32,270 bases of DNA. It comes from UBA6136 sp039795615 (GTDB taxonomy: Bacteria > Pseudomonadota > Gammaproteobacteria > Methylococcales > Methylococcaceae). The position numbers and the translations under genes are program-made. Below are positions 16,723-25,480 of the stretch, in pieces. Location of the stretch: positions 1 to 32,270 of the forward strand of contig JBDKLO010000071.1 in NCBI GenBank assembly GCA_039795615.1, given 5' to 3'. The notes under the pieces are model-generated. The model was not told where the DNA came from. It did no database searches and worked only from the letters and a program-made list of their open reading frames with translations. How positions within the stretch are numbered: position 1 is the first letter of the stretch; each line of letters starts with the position of its first letter.

Positions 16723-17268
16723 CTAAACCCTGAGGAAATGCTGCCGGTAGTAACGCAGTTCCTCGATGGATTCGCGGATATCATCCAGCGCCCGGTGGCG
16801 TCCTGTTTTCTGGACCCCCTGTGCCACTTCGGGAGCCCAGCGGGCCGCGAGCTCCTTTAATGTGGAGACATCCAGATTCCGGTAATGAAAGTATTTCTCC
16901 AATAGAGGCATGCCACTCGCTAAAAAGCGGCGATCCTGACAAATGCTGTTCCCGCAAATGGGGGACGCTCCCTCGGGAACCCAGGACTTTAAAAATGCGA
17001 GCGTCTGCTGTTCGGCGTCCTCGGCCGAAAACGGGCTGGAAAGGACCCGATCGATCAGACCTGAACGGCCATGATGGGTCTGATTCCATTCATCCATGGC
17101 GTCAAGAACTGCCTTGGGTCGGTGGATGGCCAGCTCAGGTCCCTCGGCAAGGACATTCAGTTCAGCATCCGTAACAATGGTCGCGATCTCAAGGATGACA
17201 TCCGTTAATGGGTTAAGACCTGTCATTTCAAGATCGATCCAGATCAGGTTCCGGGAATTTAGGGGCAT
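16723..17268 (-). CDS. orn: Oligoribonuclease
   Basis: DEDDh 3'-5' exoribonuclease that degrades short RNA, mainly dinucleotides including pGpG from c-di-GMP turnover. Protein of 181 residues, the family length. Catalytic residues visible: D12 and E14 in IDLEMTGL, D112 in CQDRRF, H158 and D163 in GRHRALDD. The ATG start is unambiguous. It is divergent from the M48 protease gene. Its closeness to rsgA is a common gammaproteobacterial arrangement. Confidence 0.96.
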   Translation of the reverse strand: MPLNSRNLIWIDLEMTGLNPLTDVILEIATIVTDAELNVLAEGPELAIHRPKAVLDAMDEWNQTHHGRSGLIDRVLSSPFSAEDAEQQTLAFLKSWVPEGASPICGNSICQDRRFLASGMPLLEKYFHYRNLDVSTLKELAARWAPEVAQGVQKTGRHRALDDIRESIEELRYYRQHFLRV

Positions 17269-17363
17269 AGTTTAGAGTCTGACAAAAAGGATGAAGAACA
17301 AAGCCGCCCCGAAAGGTGGTCCAGATCACACACAAGGCACGCGGTGCCAGGAAAAGAAAAACG

Positions 17364-18605
17364 ATGAACGATTTTACTGTTTTGTTTCTGATCGCCCTAA
17401 CCATCTCCTTCCTGGTTGAATTCTGGCTGTCGCGACGGCACGTCCAGCATGTCCTTCTCCACCGGGAGAAGGTGCCCTCGGCCTTTCGCGAAACCATCAC
17501 CACTGAAGCGCACCAAAAGGCGGCTGACTATACCGTTGATAAGGCGCGACTGGCCGACTTTGATCGCATCCTCGGTGCAGGCGTTCTGATCCTTTTCACC
17601 TTGGGGGGCGGGATTGCCTGGCTTCAGAAACTCTGGGAAGGATTGGGGCTTGGGCCGATCCCCTCGGGTGTCGGCATGATTCTCAGCACGCTTCTGGCTG
17701 CGCAGCTGATCGAGCTTCCCATCAGCCTCTATCAGACCTTTGTCATTGAGGAACGCTACGGCTTTAACAAGACCACGGTCGCACAATTCCTGAAGGACCT
17801 TTTCCTGCAGACACTGCTCAGCTTTCTGCTAGGAGCACCGCTCATTGCCCTGATCCTCTGGGTTATGAACAGCACTGGTGCCTTCTGGTGGCTTTTGGCC
17901 TGGAGCATCCTGATCAGTTTCTCGATTCTGATGAGTTGGGCGTACCCCACCTTCATCGCTCCCCTCTTCAACAAATTCACCCCGTTGCCTGACCCGGAAC
18001 TCAAGTCACGAATCGAATCCCTCCTGGATCGTTGCGGATTCCAGAGCAAGGGAATTTTCGTGATGGATGGTTCACGGCGCTCCGGTCACGGTAACGCCTA
18101 TTTCACCGGCGTAGGCGCCAGCAAGCGGATCGTTTTTTTCGATACCCTGGTGGATTCCCTTGAGCATGACGAACTGGAAGCGGTTCTGGCCCATGAGCTG
18201 GGTCACTTCAAGTGCCGCCATGTCATCAAGATGTTGATCACCAGCTCCTTGTTGAGCCTCATCGGTTTTGCCGTTCTCGGCTGGGTGAGCCAGGAGCCCT
18301 GGTTCTTTGAGGGGCTTGGGGTTCCCACCCCTGGGGCTGCGCCTGCCCTGCTTCTTTTCATGCTGACGGCACCCGTCTTTACCGTCTTTCTCAAACCCCT
18401 GATGGCGGCGTTTCAAAGGCGTTTTGAGTTCGAAGCCGATGACTTCGCCTCATCTCATAGCGAGGCACGTCATCTGGTCAGTGCACTGGTCAAGCTTTAC
18501 CGGGAAAATGCCAGCACCCTGACGCCAGATCCCTTGTATGCGGCATTCCACTACAGCCATCCCCCGGCTGCCATTCGCATTGACCACCTGAACCGCACAA
18601 GATAA
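17364..18605 (+). CDS. M48 family membrane metallopeptidase (Ste24/CAAX protease-like)
   Basis: Integral membrane zinc protease of the Ste24/HtpX clan, probably acting in membrane protein quality control, since bacteria lack prenylated CAAX substrates. The 413-residue protein has the zinc motif HELGH at 277-281, the third ligand in FEADDFA (E357) and the Ste24-type YSHPPAAIRI near the C-terminus. Hydrophobic segments lie at about 5-22, 70-90, 102-122, 150-168, 174-194, 290-308 and 327-346, as in Ste24. The frame is open to a GTG at 17316, but the ATG at 17364 with AGGAAAAG upstream fits the family N-terminus. rsgA follows after 25 bases and is probably co-transcribed. Confidence 0.9.
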   Translation: MNDFTVLFLIALTISFLVEFWLSRRHVQHVLLHREKVPSAFRETITTEAHQKAADYTVDKARLADFDRILGAGVLILFTLGGGIAWLQKLWEGLGLGPIPSGVGMILSTLLAAQLIELPISLYQTFVIEERYGFNKTTVAQFLKDLFLQTLLSFLLGAPLIALILWVMNSTGAFWWLLAWSILISFSILMSWAYPTFIAPLFNKFTPLPDPELKSRIESLLDRCGFQSKGIFVMDGSRRSGHGNAYFTGVGASKRIVFFDTLVDSLEHDELEAVLAHELGHFKCRHVIKMLITSSLLSLIGFAVLGWVSQEPWFFEGLGVPTPGAAPALLLFMLTAPVFTVFLKPLMAAFQRRFEFEADDFASSHSEARHLVSALVKLYRENASTLTPDPLYAAFHYSHPPAAIRIDHLNRTR

Positions 18606-18630
18606 ACCCCGCCAGGAACTGATCCCAAAG

Positions 18631-19536
18631 ATGGCATCCCCCAGCGATCCGAATTCCCCTTCTGAGGGGCTGGTGCTCAGCCATCTGGGGCAGGCCTTGG
18701 CGGTTGAGGATATTGATGGCGCGATCCGCCTCTGTCAGACCCGGCGACAAGTGGGCGCCATTGCCGTCGGGGATCGGGTCCTGTTCATCGCGGCAGGGGA
18801 AGGTTTGGGCCGGGTCGAATCGATTCTCGAACGTAAAAGCGTCCTGACCCGACCAGCGCATGCCGGAAGAGTCAGGCCGGTTGCCGCCAACCTGGATCAG
18901 GTTCTGGTGGTCGTGGCACCGGAGCCTGAACCGGACTGGCTATTGGTGGATCAATACACGGCCGCTGCTGCCCACCGTGGCATCAATCTCGCCATCGTCA
19001 TCAACAAGATCGACCGCCTGACCGACCGCGCCCAGCTGGATCATGAAATGGCGCATTATCGGGAGATGGGATACGCCTGTTATCCGGTCAGTGCCCGGAC
19101 CGAAGAGGGCCTGGATCACCTCCGGGCTGCGCTCAAGGGTAAAACCAGCATGCTTTCAGGACAATCCGGGGTCGGCAAATCCTCGCTGACCAATGCGCTC
19201 CTTCCGGGTAAGAATCTCAGAACCCGCGAACTCTCCGAAAAAGCGGGTCTGGGTCGTCATACGACCACCGCGGCCATGCTCTACCATCTTCCCGACGGCG
19301 GCGACCTCATCGACAGTCCAGGTGTGGCTGTCTTCGGGCTGGCGGAGATGAATGCCGAACAACTGGCATCCGGCTATGTTGAATTTCGACCCTTTCTGGA
19401 TCAATGTCGCTTCAACGACTGCCGGCACCGAGAGGATATGGGGTGTGCCGTTCGAGAAGCAGCGGCCTCTGGCGCCATCCACAAGGCACGTTACCTGCGA
19501 TTTCTCAAGCTGATCGACAAGATGCATCTGAGTTAA
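18631..19536 (+). CDS. rsgA: Ribosome small subunit maturation GTPase RsgA
   Basis: Circularly permuted GTPase that acts late in 30S subunit maturation. Protein of 301 residues: N-terminal OB-fold to about residue 95, then motifs in permuted order, G4 INKID at about 124-128, G1 GQSGVGKS at 177-184 and G3 DSPG at 228-231, and a C-terminal zinc site C259, C264, H266, C272. Somewhat shorter at the N-terminus than E. coli RsgA (350). The ATG at 18631 is used, with AGGAA about 15 bases upstream. The gene ends at a clear terminator. Confidence 0.95.
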   Translation: MASPSDPNSPSEGLVLSHLGQALAVEDIDGAIRLCQTRRQVGAIAVGDRVLFIAAGEGLGRVESILERKSVLTRPAHAGRVRPVAANLDQVLVVVAPEPEPDWLLVDQYTAAAAHRGINLAIVINKIDRLTDRAQLDHEMAHYREMGYACYPVSARTEEGLDHLRAALKGKTSMLSGQSGVGKSSLTNALLPGKNLRTRELSEKAGLGRHTTTAAMLYHLPDGGDLIDSPGVAVFGLAEMNAEQLASGYVEFRPFLDQCRFNDCRHREDMGCAVREAAASGAIHKARYLRFLKLIDKMHLS

Positions 19537-19543
19537 AAGCGAC

Positions 19544-19569
19544 AAAAAAGGCGCAGAAGCGCCTTTTTT
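19544..19569. terminator. Bidirectional terminator between rsgA and DUF2333 gene
   Basis: AAAAAAGGCGC (19544-19554) pairs perfectly with GCGCCTTTTTT (19559-19569) around an AGAA loop. A-run and T-run on either side let it serve both convergent genes. Confidence 0.9.
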
Positions 19570-19587
19570 GATCGACCAGGGATTGGA

Positions 19588-20616
19588 TCAACCCCTTTCG
19601 AGAAGACTTCTCAAGTCGATGGTGGCCGCGTTGGCGCGAGCAATATAATTGGCCAGAGTCAGCGAATAGTTGGCAAAAAGGCCAAATCCACTGCCGTTCA
19701 GAATGACCGGGCTGAGATAACTCTCCTGACAGTTCTCCAATTCCCGCACGATGTGCTGGAGTGAGACCTGGGCGGTCTTGTTACCCAGGATGTCTCTAAA
19801 GTCCCATTCGATGGATTTGAGAACCAGCATGGCCGCCCAGGTGTAACCACGGGCCTCAAAGAATCGGTCGTCGAGTTTGAGCCACGGGGTGCGCTCCATG
19901 TCCGCATGGCGCTCCTCGGTCTCATCGTTCACCCGGTCAGCGGTGCTGGCACTCAGCCGGTTCGAGTAGTCACCCAGACGCTTTTCAAGAACTTCAAGAT
20001 ACTGGCGAAGGTTGTCGGCGCGGGCATAGAAGTTGGCCCCGCGCTTTCTCAGACGCTCGCGATAGGCTTCCAAGGATTCAATCCCCTTTTCATACTCCGA
20101 TTCCGATGAGGGCAACTGCCAAGATCGGTAATCGAAATAGAAGAAGGGCTCGCCTTTGGCCAGATCGGGGTCTTCTTGCGACTGCGTCTGTGAACGTGCA
20201 ATGTTGTTACGCAGCTGGGTCGTGGCATCACGAAGCGCAATCAGTGCGCCCAATTCCCAGTTCGGGATGTTGTCGAGAAAGACACTGGGCGGAAAAACAT
20301 CGTTCGAGAGAAAACCACCCGGCTTATGCAGCAGCGTATGGGAAATCTCGATGAGCGTCGTCGAATAGGTATACCCCAGGGGCATTTCCTTTGGGTTTTC
20401 AACATGTGCCGCATGCGCGCCTTCCTCGACCACGTCAAAGGGTTTGGGCTCCTGACTCCAATAGAGGGCCAAGCCATACATGACCAAGGCGACGAACAAC
20501 ACGCCCATTCCGAACTTACGGAAACCCGGCTTTCGGGTGATTTCGCGAAGACCGGCCTTGCCCTTTCGGGGGGCCTCTTCAGCCGTTTCGATCTCGCTCT
20601 CTTCAGGTTCTGACAT
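19588..20616 (-). CDS. DUF2333 family inner-membrane protein
   Basis: A 342-residue protein of unknown function, matching the DUF2333 family found in Gammaproteobacteria. An acidic N-terminus (about 1-16) and a basic stretch precede one transmembrane helix at about 35-53; the rest is a hydrophilic, probably periplasmic helical domain with FFYFDYRSWQLPSSE, GIESLEAYRERLRKRGANF and the C-terminal SGFGLFANYSLTLANYIARANAA. It lies 82 bases downstream of xerC on the same strand and may be the last gene of that operon, where some relatives carry the HAD gene yigB. No function can be assigned. Confidence 0.8.
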   Translation of the reverse strand: MSEPEESEIETAEEAPRKGKAGLREITRKPGFRKFGMGVLFVALVMYGLALYWSQEPKPFDVVEEGAHAAHVENPKEMPLGYTYSTTLIEISHTLLHKPGGFLSNDVFPPSVFLDNIPNWELGALIALRDATTQLRNNIARSQTQSQEDPDLAKGEPFFYFDYRSWQLPSSESEYEKGIESLEAYRERLRKRGANFYARADNLRQYLEVLEKRLGDYSNRLSASTADRVNDETEERHADMERTPWLKLDDRFFEARGYTWAAMLVLKSIEWDFRDILGNKTAQVSLQHIVRELENCQESYLSPVILNGSGFGLFANYSLTLANYIARANAATIDLRSLLERG

Positions 20617-20698
20617 GCGGTTGTCCTAGGCTGGGCATCAGCCTCCGAGTATACAGCACACCCCCTTCCGACGTCCCTGTCTCTCGTTCACGACAAGG

Positions 20699-21616
20699 TC
20701 AACTGTCCTCACGGCTCTTTCGTTTGGCCCGAGGATGCGCCTGATCGTAAACCTTGGCGAGATGCTGGTAATCCAGATGCGTGTAGACCTGTGTGGTACT
20801 CAGATTGGCATGCCCCAGCAGCTCCTGGACGGCCCGGAGGTCGCCACTGGACTCCAACAAGTGACTGGCAAAGGAATGCCGGAGCATGTGAGGATGGACC
20901 GACATGGCTCCACCCTGCTTGAGTTGCCAGCGCGCCAGACGAGACTGGACACTTCGCGGCGAAATCCTGACTCCTCGTCGGCTGGTAAATACCGCAGGCA
21001 AACTGGCTCCAGGCCAAGTGGCCCGAACTTTAAGCCAGTTTTCAATGGCGTCGCGGGCAAACCGACCGATGGGGACATGGCGGGTTTTTTGTCCCTTACC
21101 TTCGCGGACCACCAGTGTGCTCTCACGAAAATCGAGATCCTGAAGATCTAGCGCCACCAGTTCAGAAAGACGCAAACCCGAGGAGTAGAACAGTTCCCAC
21201 ATGGCAAGGTCCCGGACTTCCTGGGGATCTTCAGGCGGCGCCTGCAACAGCCCCACCATGGCATCGACGTCCATGACATCGGGGAGCGACTTTTTGGCCT
21301 TGGGCGCCCGGATCCCCTGCGCTGGATTTTGCGCCATGCCCCCCTCACGAATGAGGGCATCGAAAAAACCCCGGATGGCCGAAAGTTCTCGCTGGAGGCT
21401 GCGGCTACCCAAACCATGACGGTGCCGATCGGCGACATAGCTTCGGAGAATCCGAGGATCAACCTGCCCCCACTCCAGAACTTCACTTTGGGTCAAAAAC
21501 TGCTGCAGCTGGTCCAGATCGCGCCGATAGGCCAAAAGCGTTTTTGGAGAAAGGCGCTGTTGAACCCGAAGGCGCTCCAGATAGGTCTCGATGTGACCGA
21601 GCGCCTCTGGGGACAT
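20699..21616 (-). CDS. xerC: Tyrosine recombinase XerC
   Basis: Acts with XerD at dif to resolve chromosome dimers. Protein of 305 residues: N-terminal SAM-like core-binding domain (about 5-95) and catalytic domain with the full R-K-H-R-H-Y set: R149, K174, H243, R246, H269 and nucleophile Y278. The frame is open to 21667, but the ATG at 21616, four bases after the DUF484 stop and with AGGATTGAG upstream, fits XerC. The lysA-dapF-DUF484-xerC order identifies it as the housekeeping enzyme and not a phage or integron integrase. Confidence 0.95.
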   Translation of the reverse strand: MSPEALGHIETYLERLRVQQRLSPKTLLAYRRDLDQLQQFLTQSEVLEWGQVDPRILRSYVADRHRHGLGSRSLQRELSAIRGFFDALIREGGMAQNPAQGIRAPKAKKSLPDVMDVDAMVGLLQAPPEDPQEVRDLAMWELFYSSGLRLSELVALDLQDLDFRESTLVVREGKGQKTRHVPIGRFARDAIENWLKVRATWPGASLPAVFTSRRGVRISPRSVQSRLARWQLKQGGAMSVHPHMLRHSFASHLLESSGDLRAVQELLGHANLSTTQVYTHLDYQHLAKVYDQAHPRAKRKSREDS

Positions 21617-21620
21617 GAAC

Positions 21621-22322
21621 TCAATCCTGAGACAAAAGGCTGGCCATCCGACTGGCGAGGATCTCACTCATCTGTGCCAAGAACACAAAGCCCATGTCAG
21701 AGCGGAAACGTTCAGGATCTCGGCTACCGATCGCAAAAAGCCCCCGAAGGGCTGCATGATGGAGGCGGATGACGGCATAGGATCCAACCTCTCCCGCTGA
21801 TTCGCCGAAAAGATAAGCCGCGTGCGCGGGGTCGGGCTTGCCACACAGGGGCTGCGCGGACTCCGCCCGTTCCTCGGCCCAGGCCCTGGAGGGGTGATCC
21901 TGGGCGGTAAAAAGCTGGAGCACCGGACTGTCGACGTCTGGATGGAGAAGACGCACCACCACAAAATCGGCCTGAAAATACTGATGCAGCCCCCAATCGA
22001 GGCTGGCTAAGACATCCTCAAGACTTTTCGCATCAAGAAGGGTCAGGGTGAGCTGGTGAATGCGCTGGTAAAGCGCATCGTTTTCGCGCGCAATCTGAAC
22101 CAGATCATCGAGCTGCTCTAGCAGTCGCTCATTCTTTTCCCTGAGGACATCGATCTGCCGGGCCACCAGAGAAACGGCGGTTCCACTCTCATGGGGCAGT
22201 CGCAGCGATTCAAGAAGGGATAAGTGGGCCTTAAAGAAATCCGGGTGCCTCGAAAGGTAGGCAGCCACCTGAGCTGCATCACTCGATTCTTCCGGGACCG
22301 GCGTGGGTTCTTGTGCACTCAC
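21621..22322 (-). CDS. DUF484 family GAF-like protein
   Basis: A 233-residue protein of unknown function, standard in the dapF-xerC operon of Gammaproteobacteria. The N-terminus has the family motif VAAYLSRHPDFF near 19-30, then a coiled-coil region (about 50-85) and a GAF-like domain to the C-terminus that includes GLFAIGSRDPERFRSDMG. It starts with GTG at 22322, overlapping the dapF stop by four bases, with GGGAGAG upstream; xerC starts four bases after its stop. Tight coupling suggests a role linked to its neighbours, but none is established. Confidence 0.85.
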   Translation of the reverse strand: MSAQEPTPVPEESSDAAQVAAYLSRHPDFFKAHLSLLESLRLPHESGTAVSLVARQIDVLREKNERLLEQLDDLVQIARENDALYQRIHQLTLTLLDAKSLEDVLASLDWGLHQYFQADFVVVRLLHPDVDSPVLQLFTAQDHPSRAWAEERAESAQPLCGKPDPAHAAYLFGESAGEVGSYAVIRLHHAALRGLFAIGSRDPERFRSDMGFVFLAQMSEILASRMASLLSQD

Positions 22323-23149
22323 AGATCAATCTCTCCCTCAAAAACGGTGACCGCAGGCCCCTGCATCATCACAGGAAAACCCCGCCCTTGCCAGTTAATG
22401 ATCAGATGCCCCCCCGGTAACTCGATATCCACAGGGCTCTTGAGAAGCCCTTGCTCGATCCCCACCACTGCGGCAGCGCACGCCCCGCTGCCACAGGCCA
22501 GGGTTTCGCCGGATCCCCGCTCATAGACTCGAAGCCGCGCCCGATGGGGGTCCACGATCTCCATGAATCCCACATTGACCCGCTCAGGAAATAGCGGATG
22601 CGACTCCAAAAGCGGCCCCAGTCGCTCTACGGGCGCCGCTTTGACGCTGGCCACGTGGAGCACCGCATGCGGATTTCCCATGGAAACTGCGGCAAATTCA
22701 ACCCGCTCGCCATCAACATTGAGGGCATAGAGCTTGGCTTCCGACGGCTTATCCAAGGGAATTTGATCCGGGGCATGACGGGGAACCCCCATGTCGACCA
22801 AGACTTCGTTTCCCGCAACCAGATTCAACACCAGTTGACCGGCCCTTGTTTCAACCCGGATCGTATCGTGGTCGGTCAATCCCTTTTCGTTGACGAAGCG
22901 GGCAAAGCAACGCGCACCATTGCCACACTGGGACACTTCAGAGCCATCGGCATTGAAGATCCGATAACGAAAATCCGCATCGGATCCCTGCGCGGGCTCG
23001 ACCACCAGAACCTGATCGCAACCAATCCCAAAATGGCGATCGGCAAGGCGGCGGATTTTCTCAGGTTCCAGTGAAAGCGCCTGACGGACGGCATCGATGA
23101 CGATGAAATCGTTGCCGAGTCCCTGCATCTTGGTGAACGCAATCCGCAT
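22319..23149 (-). CDS. dapF: Diaminopimelate epimerase
   Basis: Converts LL- to meso-diaminopimelate for lysine and peptidoglycan synthesis. Protein of 276 residues with the two catalytic cysteines C75 (CGNGARCFARF) and C219 (ACGSGACAAA) and the N-terminal KMQGLGNDF. A GTG at 23155 overlaps the lysA stop, but the ATG at 23149 has GGAG at the right distance and fits E. coli DapF (274 residues). The stop overlaps the DUF484 start. Confidence 0.96.
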   Translation of the reverse strand: MRIAFTKMQGLGNDFIVIDAVRQALSLEPEKIRRLADRHFGIGCDQVLVVEPAQGSDADFRYRIFNADGSEVSQCGNGARCFARFVNEKGLTDHDTIRVETRAGQLVLNLVAGNEVLVDMGVPRHAPDQIPLDKPSEAKLYALNVDGERVEFAAVSMGNPHAVLHVASVKAAPVERLGPLLESHPLFPERVNVGFMEIVDPHRARLRVYERGSGETLACGSGACAAAVVGIEQGLLKSPVDIELPGGHLIINWQGRGFPVMMQGPAVTVFEGEIDL

Positions 23150-23151
23150 GC

Positions 23152-24405
23152 TCACTCCGGAAGAATGCTTTCTAGGGCAAAAAGCCCCTCTAGTGTCTCG
23201 CGTTGCCTGACGACATGCGCGCGGTCACCATCCACCAGAATCTCGGCGGCACGCGGTCGTGAGTTGTAATTGGAACTCATGGTGAAGCCATAGGCGCCGG
23301 CCGAGCGGACCGCCAGGAGATCCCCAGGAGCGATCGCAAGTTCGCGATCCTTTCCAAGAAAGTCACCAGTCTCGCAAACCGGGCCGACAATGTCATAACT
23401 TCGCGTCGCCTTCGCCGTCGGAACCTCAACGGGCAGAATGGCCTGCCAAGCCTGATACAAGGAGGGACGAATCAGGTCATTCATGGCCGCGTCCACGACC
23501 GCAAAGTGCTTTTCGCCGTTGGACTTGAGATAAAGCACCCGGGTCAGGAGGACCCCCGCGTTTCCGACAATCGCCCGCCCCGGTTCCATGAACAGGGAGA
23601 CTTTGCGGCCCTTTAACCGCTCCATCACCGCGGCAGCGTATTCCGCCGGCTCAGGCGGGCATTCTTCGTTGTAACGAATCCCAAGTCCGCCGCCAATATC
23701 GATGTGCCCGAGAACAATCCCTTCAGCCGCGAGGCGATCCACCATGCCCAACAGGCGATCAAAGGCATCCAGAAACGGATCGATTTTGGTCAGCTGGGAG
23801 CCGATATGGCAATCGATCCCAACGATCTCGAGATGCGGCAGAGTCTTTTTGGCGCGGAGATACTCCACAAATGCGGCCTCCATCGGAATGCCGAATTTGT
23901 TTTCCCGCAGACCCGTAGAGATATAAGGGTGCGTCTTAGCATCCACATCGGGATTGACCCGGAGCGAGACCGGGGCCCGCACACCCCGTTCCTCTGCGAG
24001 GCGGTTCAGGATATCCAGTTCGTCCGGAACCTCGACATTGAAGCAGCGAATCCCGACTTCCAGCGCACGGCGCAGTTCATCTTCCCGCTTTCCAACACCA
24101 GAAAAAACCACGCGGGAAGGATCGCCTCCAGCCCGCAGGACTCGTTCCAATTCGCCAGCGGAAACAATGTCAAAACCAGAACCCATGCGGGCCAGCACAT
24201 TGAGTACCGCGAGATTGGAGTTGGCCTTTACGGCATAGCAAATGAGGTGTTCGATCCCCTCAAAGGCCTGATCAAACGCGCGGTAGTGTCGTTCGAGGGT
24301 GGCTTTCGAGTACACATAAAGGGGCGTGCCGTGCGCTTCGGCCAGCGCAGTCAGGGGGATCTCTTCGGCATGGAGTCGCCCGGAACGTTCGTTGAAGTAG
24401 TCCAT
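23152..24405 (-). CDS. lysA: Diaminopimelate decarboxylase
   Basis: PLP enzyme that makes L-lysine from meso-diaminopimelate. Protein of 417 residues with PLP lysine K60 (CYAVKANSNLAV), the glycine-rich phosphate loop HIDIGGGLGIRY, the EPGRAIVGNAG motif and active-site cysteine in GPVCETGDFLG. The ATG follows directly on the lptM stop (TAAATG), so translation is coupled; dapF follows with no gap. Confidence 0.96.
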   Translation of the reverse strand: MDYFNERSGRLHAEEIPLTALAEAHGTPLYVYSKATLERHYRAFDQAFEGIEHLICYAVKANSNLAVLNVLARMGSGFDIVSAGELERVLRAGGDPSRVVFSGVGKREDELRRALEVGIRCFNVEVPDELDILNRLAEERGVRAPVSLRVNPDVDAKTHPYISTGLRENKFGIPMEAAFVEYLRAKKTLPHLEIVGIDCHIGSQLTKIDPFLDAFDRLLGMVDRLAAEGIVLGHIDIGGGLGIRYNEECPPEPAEYAAAVMERLKGRKVSLFMEPGRAIVGNAGVLLTRVLYLKSNGEKHFAVVDAAMNDLIRPSLYQAWQAILPVEVPTAKATRSYDIVGPVCETGDFLGKDRELAIAPGDLLAVRSAGAYGFTMSSNYNSRPRAAEILVDGDRAHVVRQRETLEGLFALESILPE

Positions 24406-24678
24406 TTAGTTCGGTGCAGATGGGGCCAATTCTGGCATGTTGTCTTTATCGCTCGTGTCGGGCGCCTCTTCTCGGGGCAAACCGGACTGTTGCGCTTTGA
24501 GAGCCTCCTCGGCCTGCTTGGCCTGCTCTGCACGCCGCTTCTTAGCGACCGCACGCTGGGAGGGAGGCTCGTGTCCTTCGATGTAAAGCTGGCCTTTCTG
24601 ACCACATCCTGAGAGGGGAAGAGCCATCAGCAGAACCCAAATGCACAAGGCCGGATGTTTGAATCGAATTAAAAACAT
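24406..24678 (-). CDS. lptM: Small lipoprotein LptM (YifL-like)
   Basis: Outer-membrane lipoprotein that assists maturation of the LptD/E lipopolysaccharide translocon. The 90-residue protein has a signal peptide ending in the lipobox LSGC with lipidated C25, directly followed by GQKGQLY, the hallmark of LptM. The rest is a charged helix (about 37-62) and a Pro/Glu/Asp-rich tail, longer than E. coli LptM (67). The frame is open to 24741, but the ATG at 24678 gives a proper signal peptide. It is the first gene of the lysA-dapF-DUF484-xerC operon, the usual position. Confidence 0.88.
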   Translation of the reverse strand: MFLIRFKHPALCIWVLLMALPLSGCGQKGQLYIEGHEPPSQRAVAKKRRAEQAKQAEEALKAQQSGLPREEAPDTSDKDNMPELAPSAPN

Positions 24679-24794
24679 GAAAAAGACCGGATAAATCCTG
24701 GAGTTCGGAGTATCCGCATTGTAGTCGAACGGGGCATCCATCGTCAGGGAGAATGCGCTCTCCGCCCGGACGGATGATAGAATGAACTCTACTT

Positions 24795-24818
24795 AAAAGC
24801 CCCGAAGCGGGGCCTTTT
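24795..24818. terminator. Terminator-like hairpin in the exbB leader
   Basis: GCCCCG (24799-24804) pairs with CGGGGC (24808-24813), with AAAA before and CTTTT after. It lies in the divergent lptM/exbB gap, 26 bases before the exbB start. TAGAAT at 24778-24783 could be a -10 element just upstream, but no good -35 is seen. It could be a short attenuator, a bidirectional insulator or an mRNA-protecting stem. Confidence 0.45.
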
Positions 24819-24844
24819 CCCTCTCTTGGACAACGACGCGCACC

Positions 24845-25480
24845 GTGATCGAAATCTTCAAGCTCGGCGGCTGGATGATGGCACCCCTCGTGATCTGCTC
24901 CATTGCTGCCCTGGCGATTGTCCTGGAACGGTTTTGGGCGCTTCGAACCTCGCAGGTCATGCCCGCGGACTTGATTCCGGAGGTCTACCGACTGCACCGA
25001 GAAGGACAGATCGACAACCGAACCCTGCGCTCCCTTCGGGTCGGATCCCCTCTGGGTACTATTCTGGCGGCCGCGCTGGCCCTGCGGGCCCAGGGACGTG
25101 ACCCGATGCGGGATGCCGTTGAACACGCCGGGCGGCAAGTCGTCCATGAACTGGAACGTTACCTCAACACGCTGGGGACCATTGCCTCGGTTTCACCCTA
25201 TCTTGGTCTCCTGGGTAGCGTTCTGGGCATGATGACGGTGTTCTCTTCGTTTTCCAGTGCCGGCGCCCAAGGCGCAATCCAAAACCCGGCTCTCCTTGCC
25301 GGGGGGGTTTCAGAAATTCTGATGTCCACGGCTGCAGGGCTGGCCGTGGCCATCCCGAGCCTCATTTTCTATCGCTACTTTCGCGGTCGGATCACTGAAT
25401 TGACCGTCCGCATGGAAGAAGAGGCGGTGCAGCTGATCGAGAGCCTCGATTCGAAAGGCCCCACCGAGCCTCCGGCATGA
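24845..25480 (+). CDS. exbB: ExbB/TolQ-type proton channel protein
   Basis: Inner-membrane component of an ExbB-ExbD proton-driven motor that energises outer-membrane or envelope transport. Protein of 211 residues with a MotA/TolQ/ExbB domain: membrane helices at about 9-30, 105-135 (SVSPYLGLLGSVLGMMTVF) and 145-178 (EILMSTAAGLAVAIPSLIFY). It starts with GTG at 24845. exbD overlaps its stop by four bases (ATGA). Position next to kdsB indicates the ExbB2 group usually found with lipid A genes, not the TonB/siderophore group. Confidence 0.93.
   Translation: MIEIFKLGGWMMAPLVICSIAALAIVLERFWALRTSQVMPADLIPEVYRLHREGQIDNRTLRSLRVGSPLGTILAAALALRAQGRDPMRDAVEHAGRQVVHELERYLNTLGTIASVSPYLGLLGSVLGMMTVFSSFSSAGAQGAIQNPALLAGGVSEILMSTAAGLAVAIPSLIFYRYFRGRITELTVRMEEEAVQLIESLDSKGPTEPPA

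Noticed and set aside
20699..21616. Tyrosine recombinase as a sign of an integrated element
   Set aside because: Operon context and sequence identify housekeeping XerC; no attachment-site repeats or phage genes are seen.
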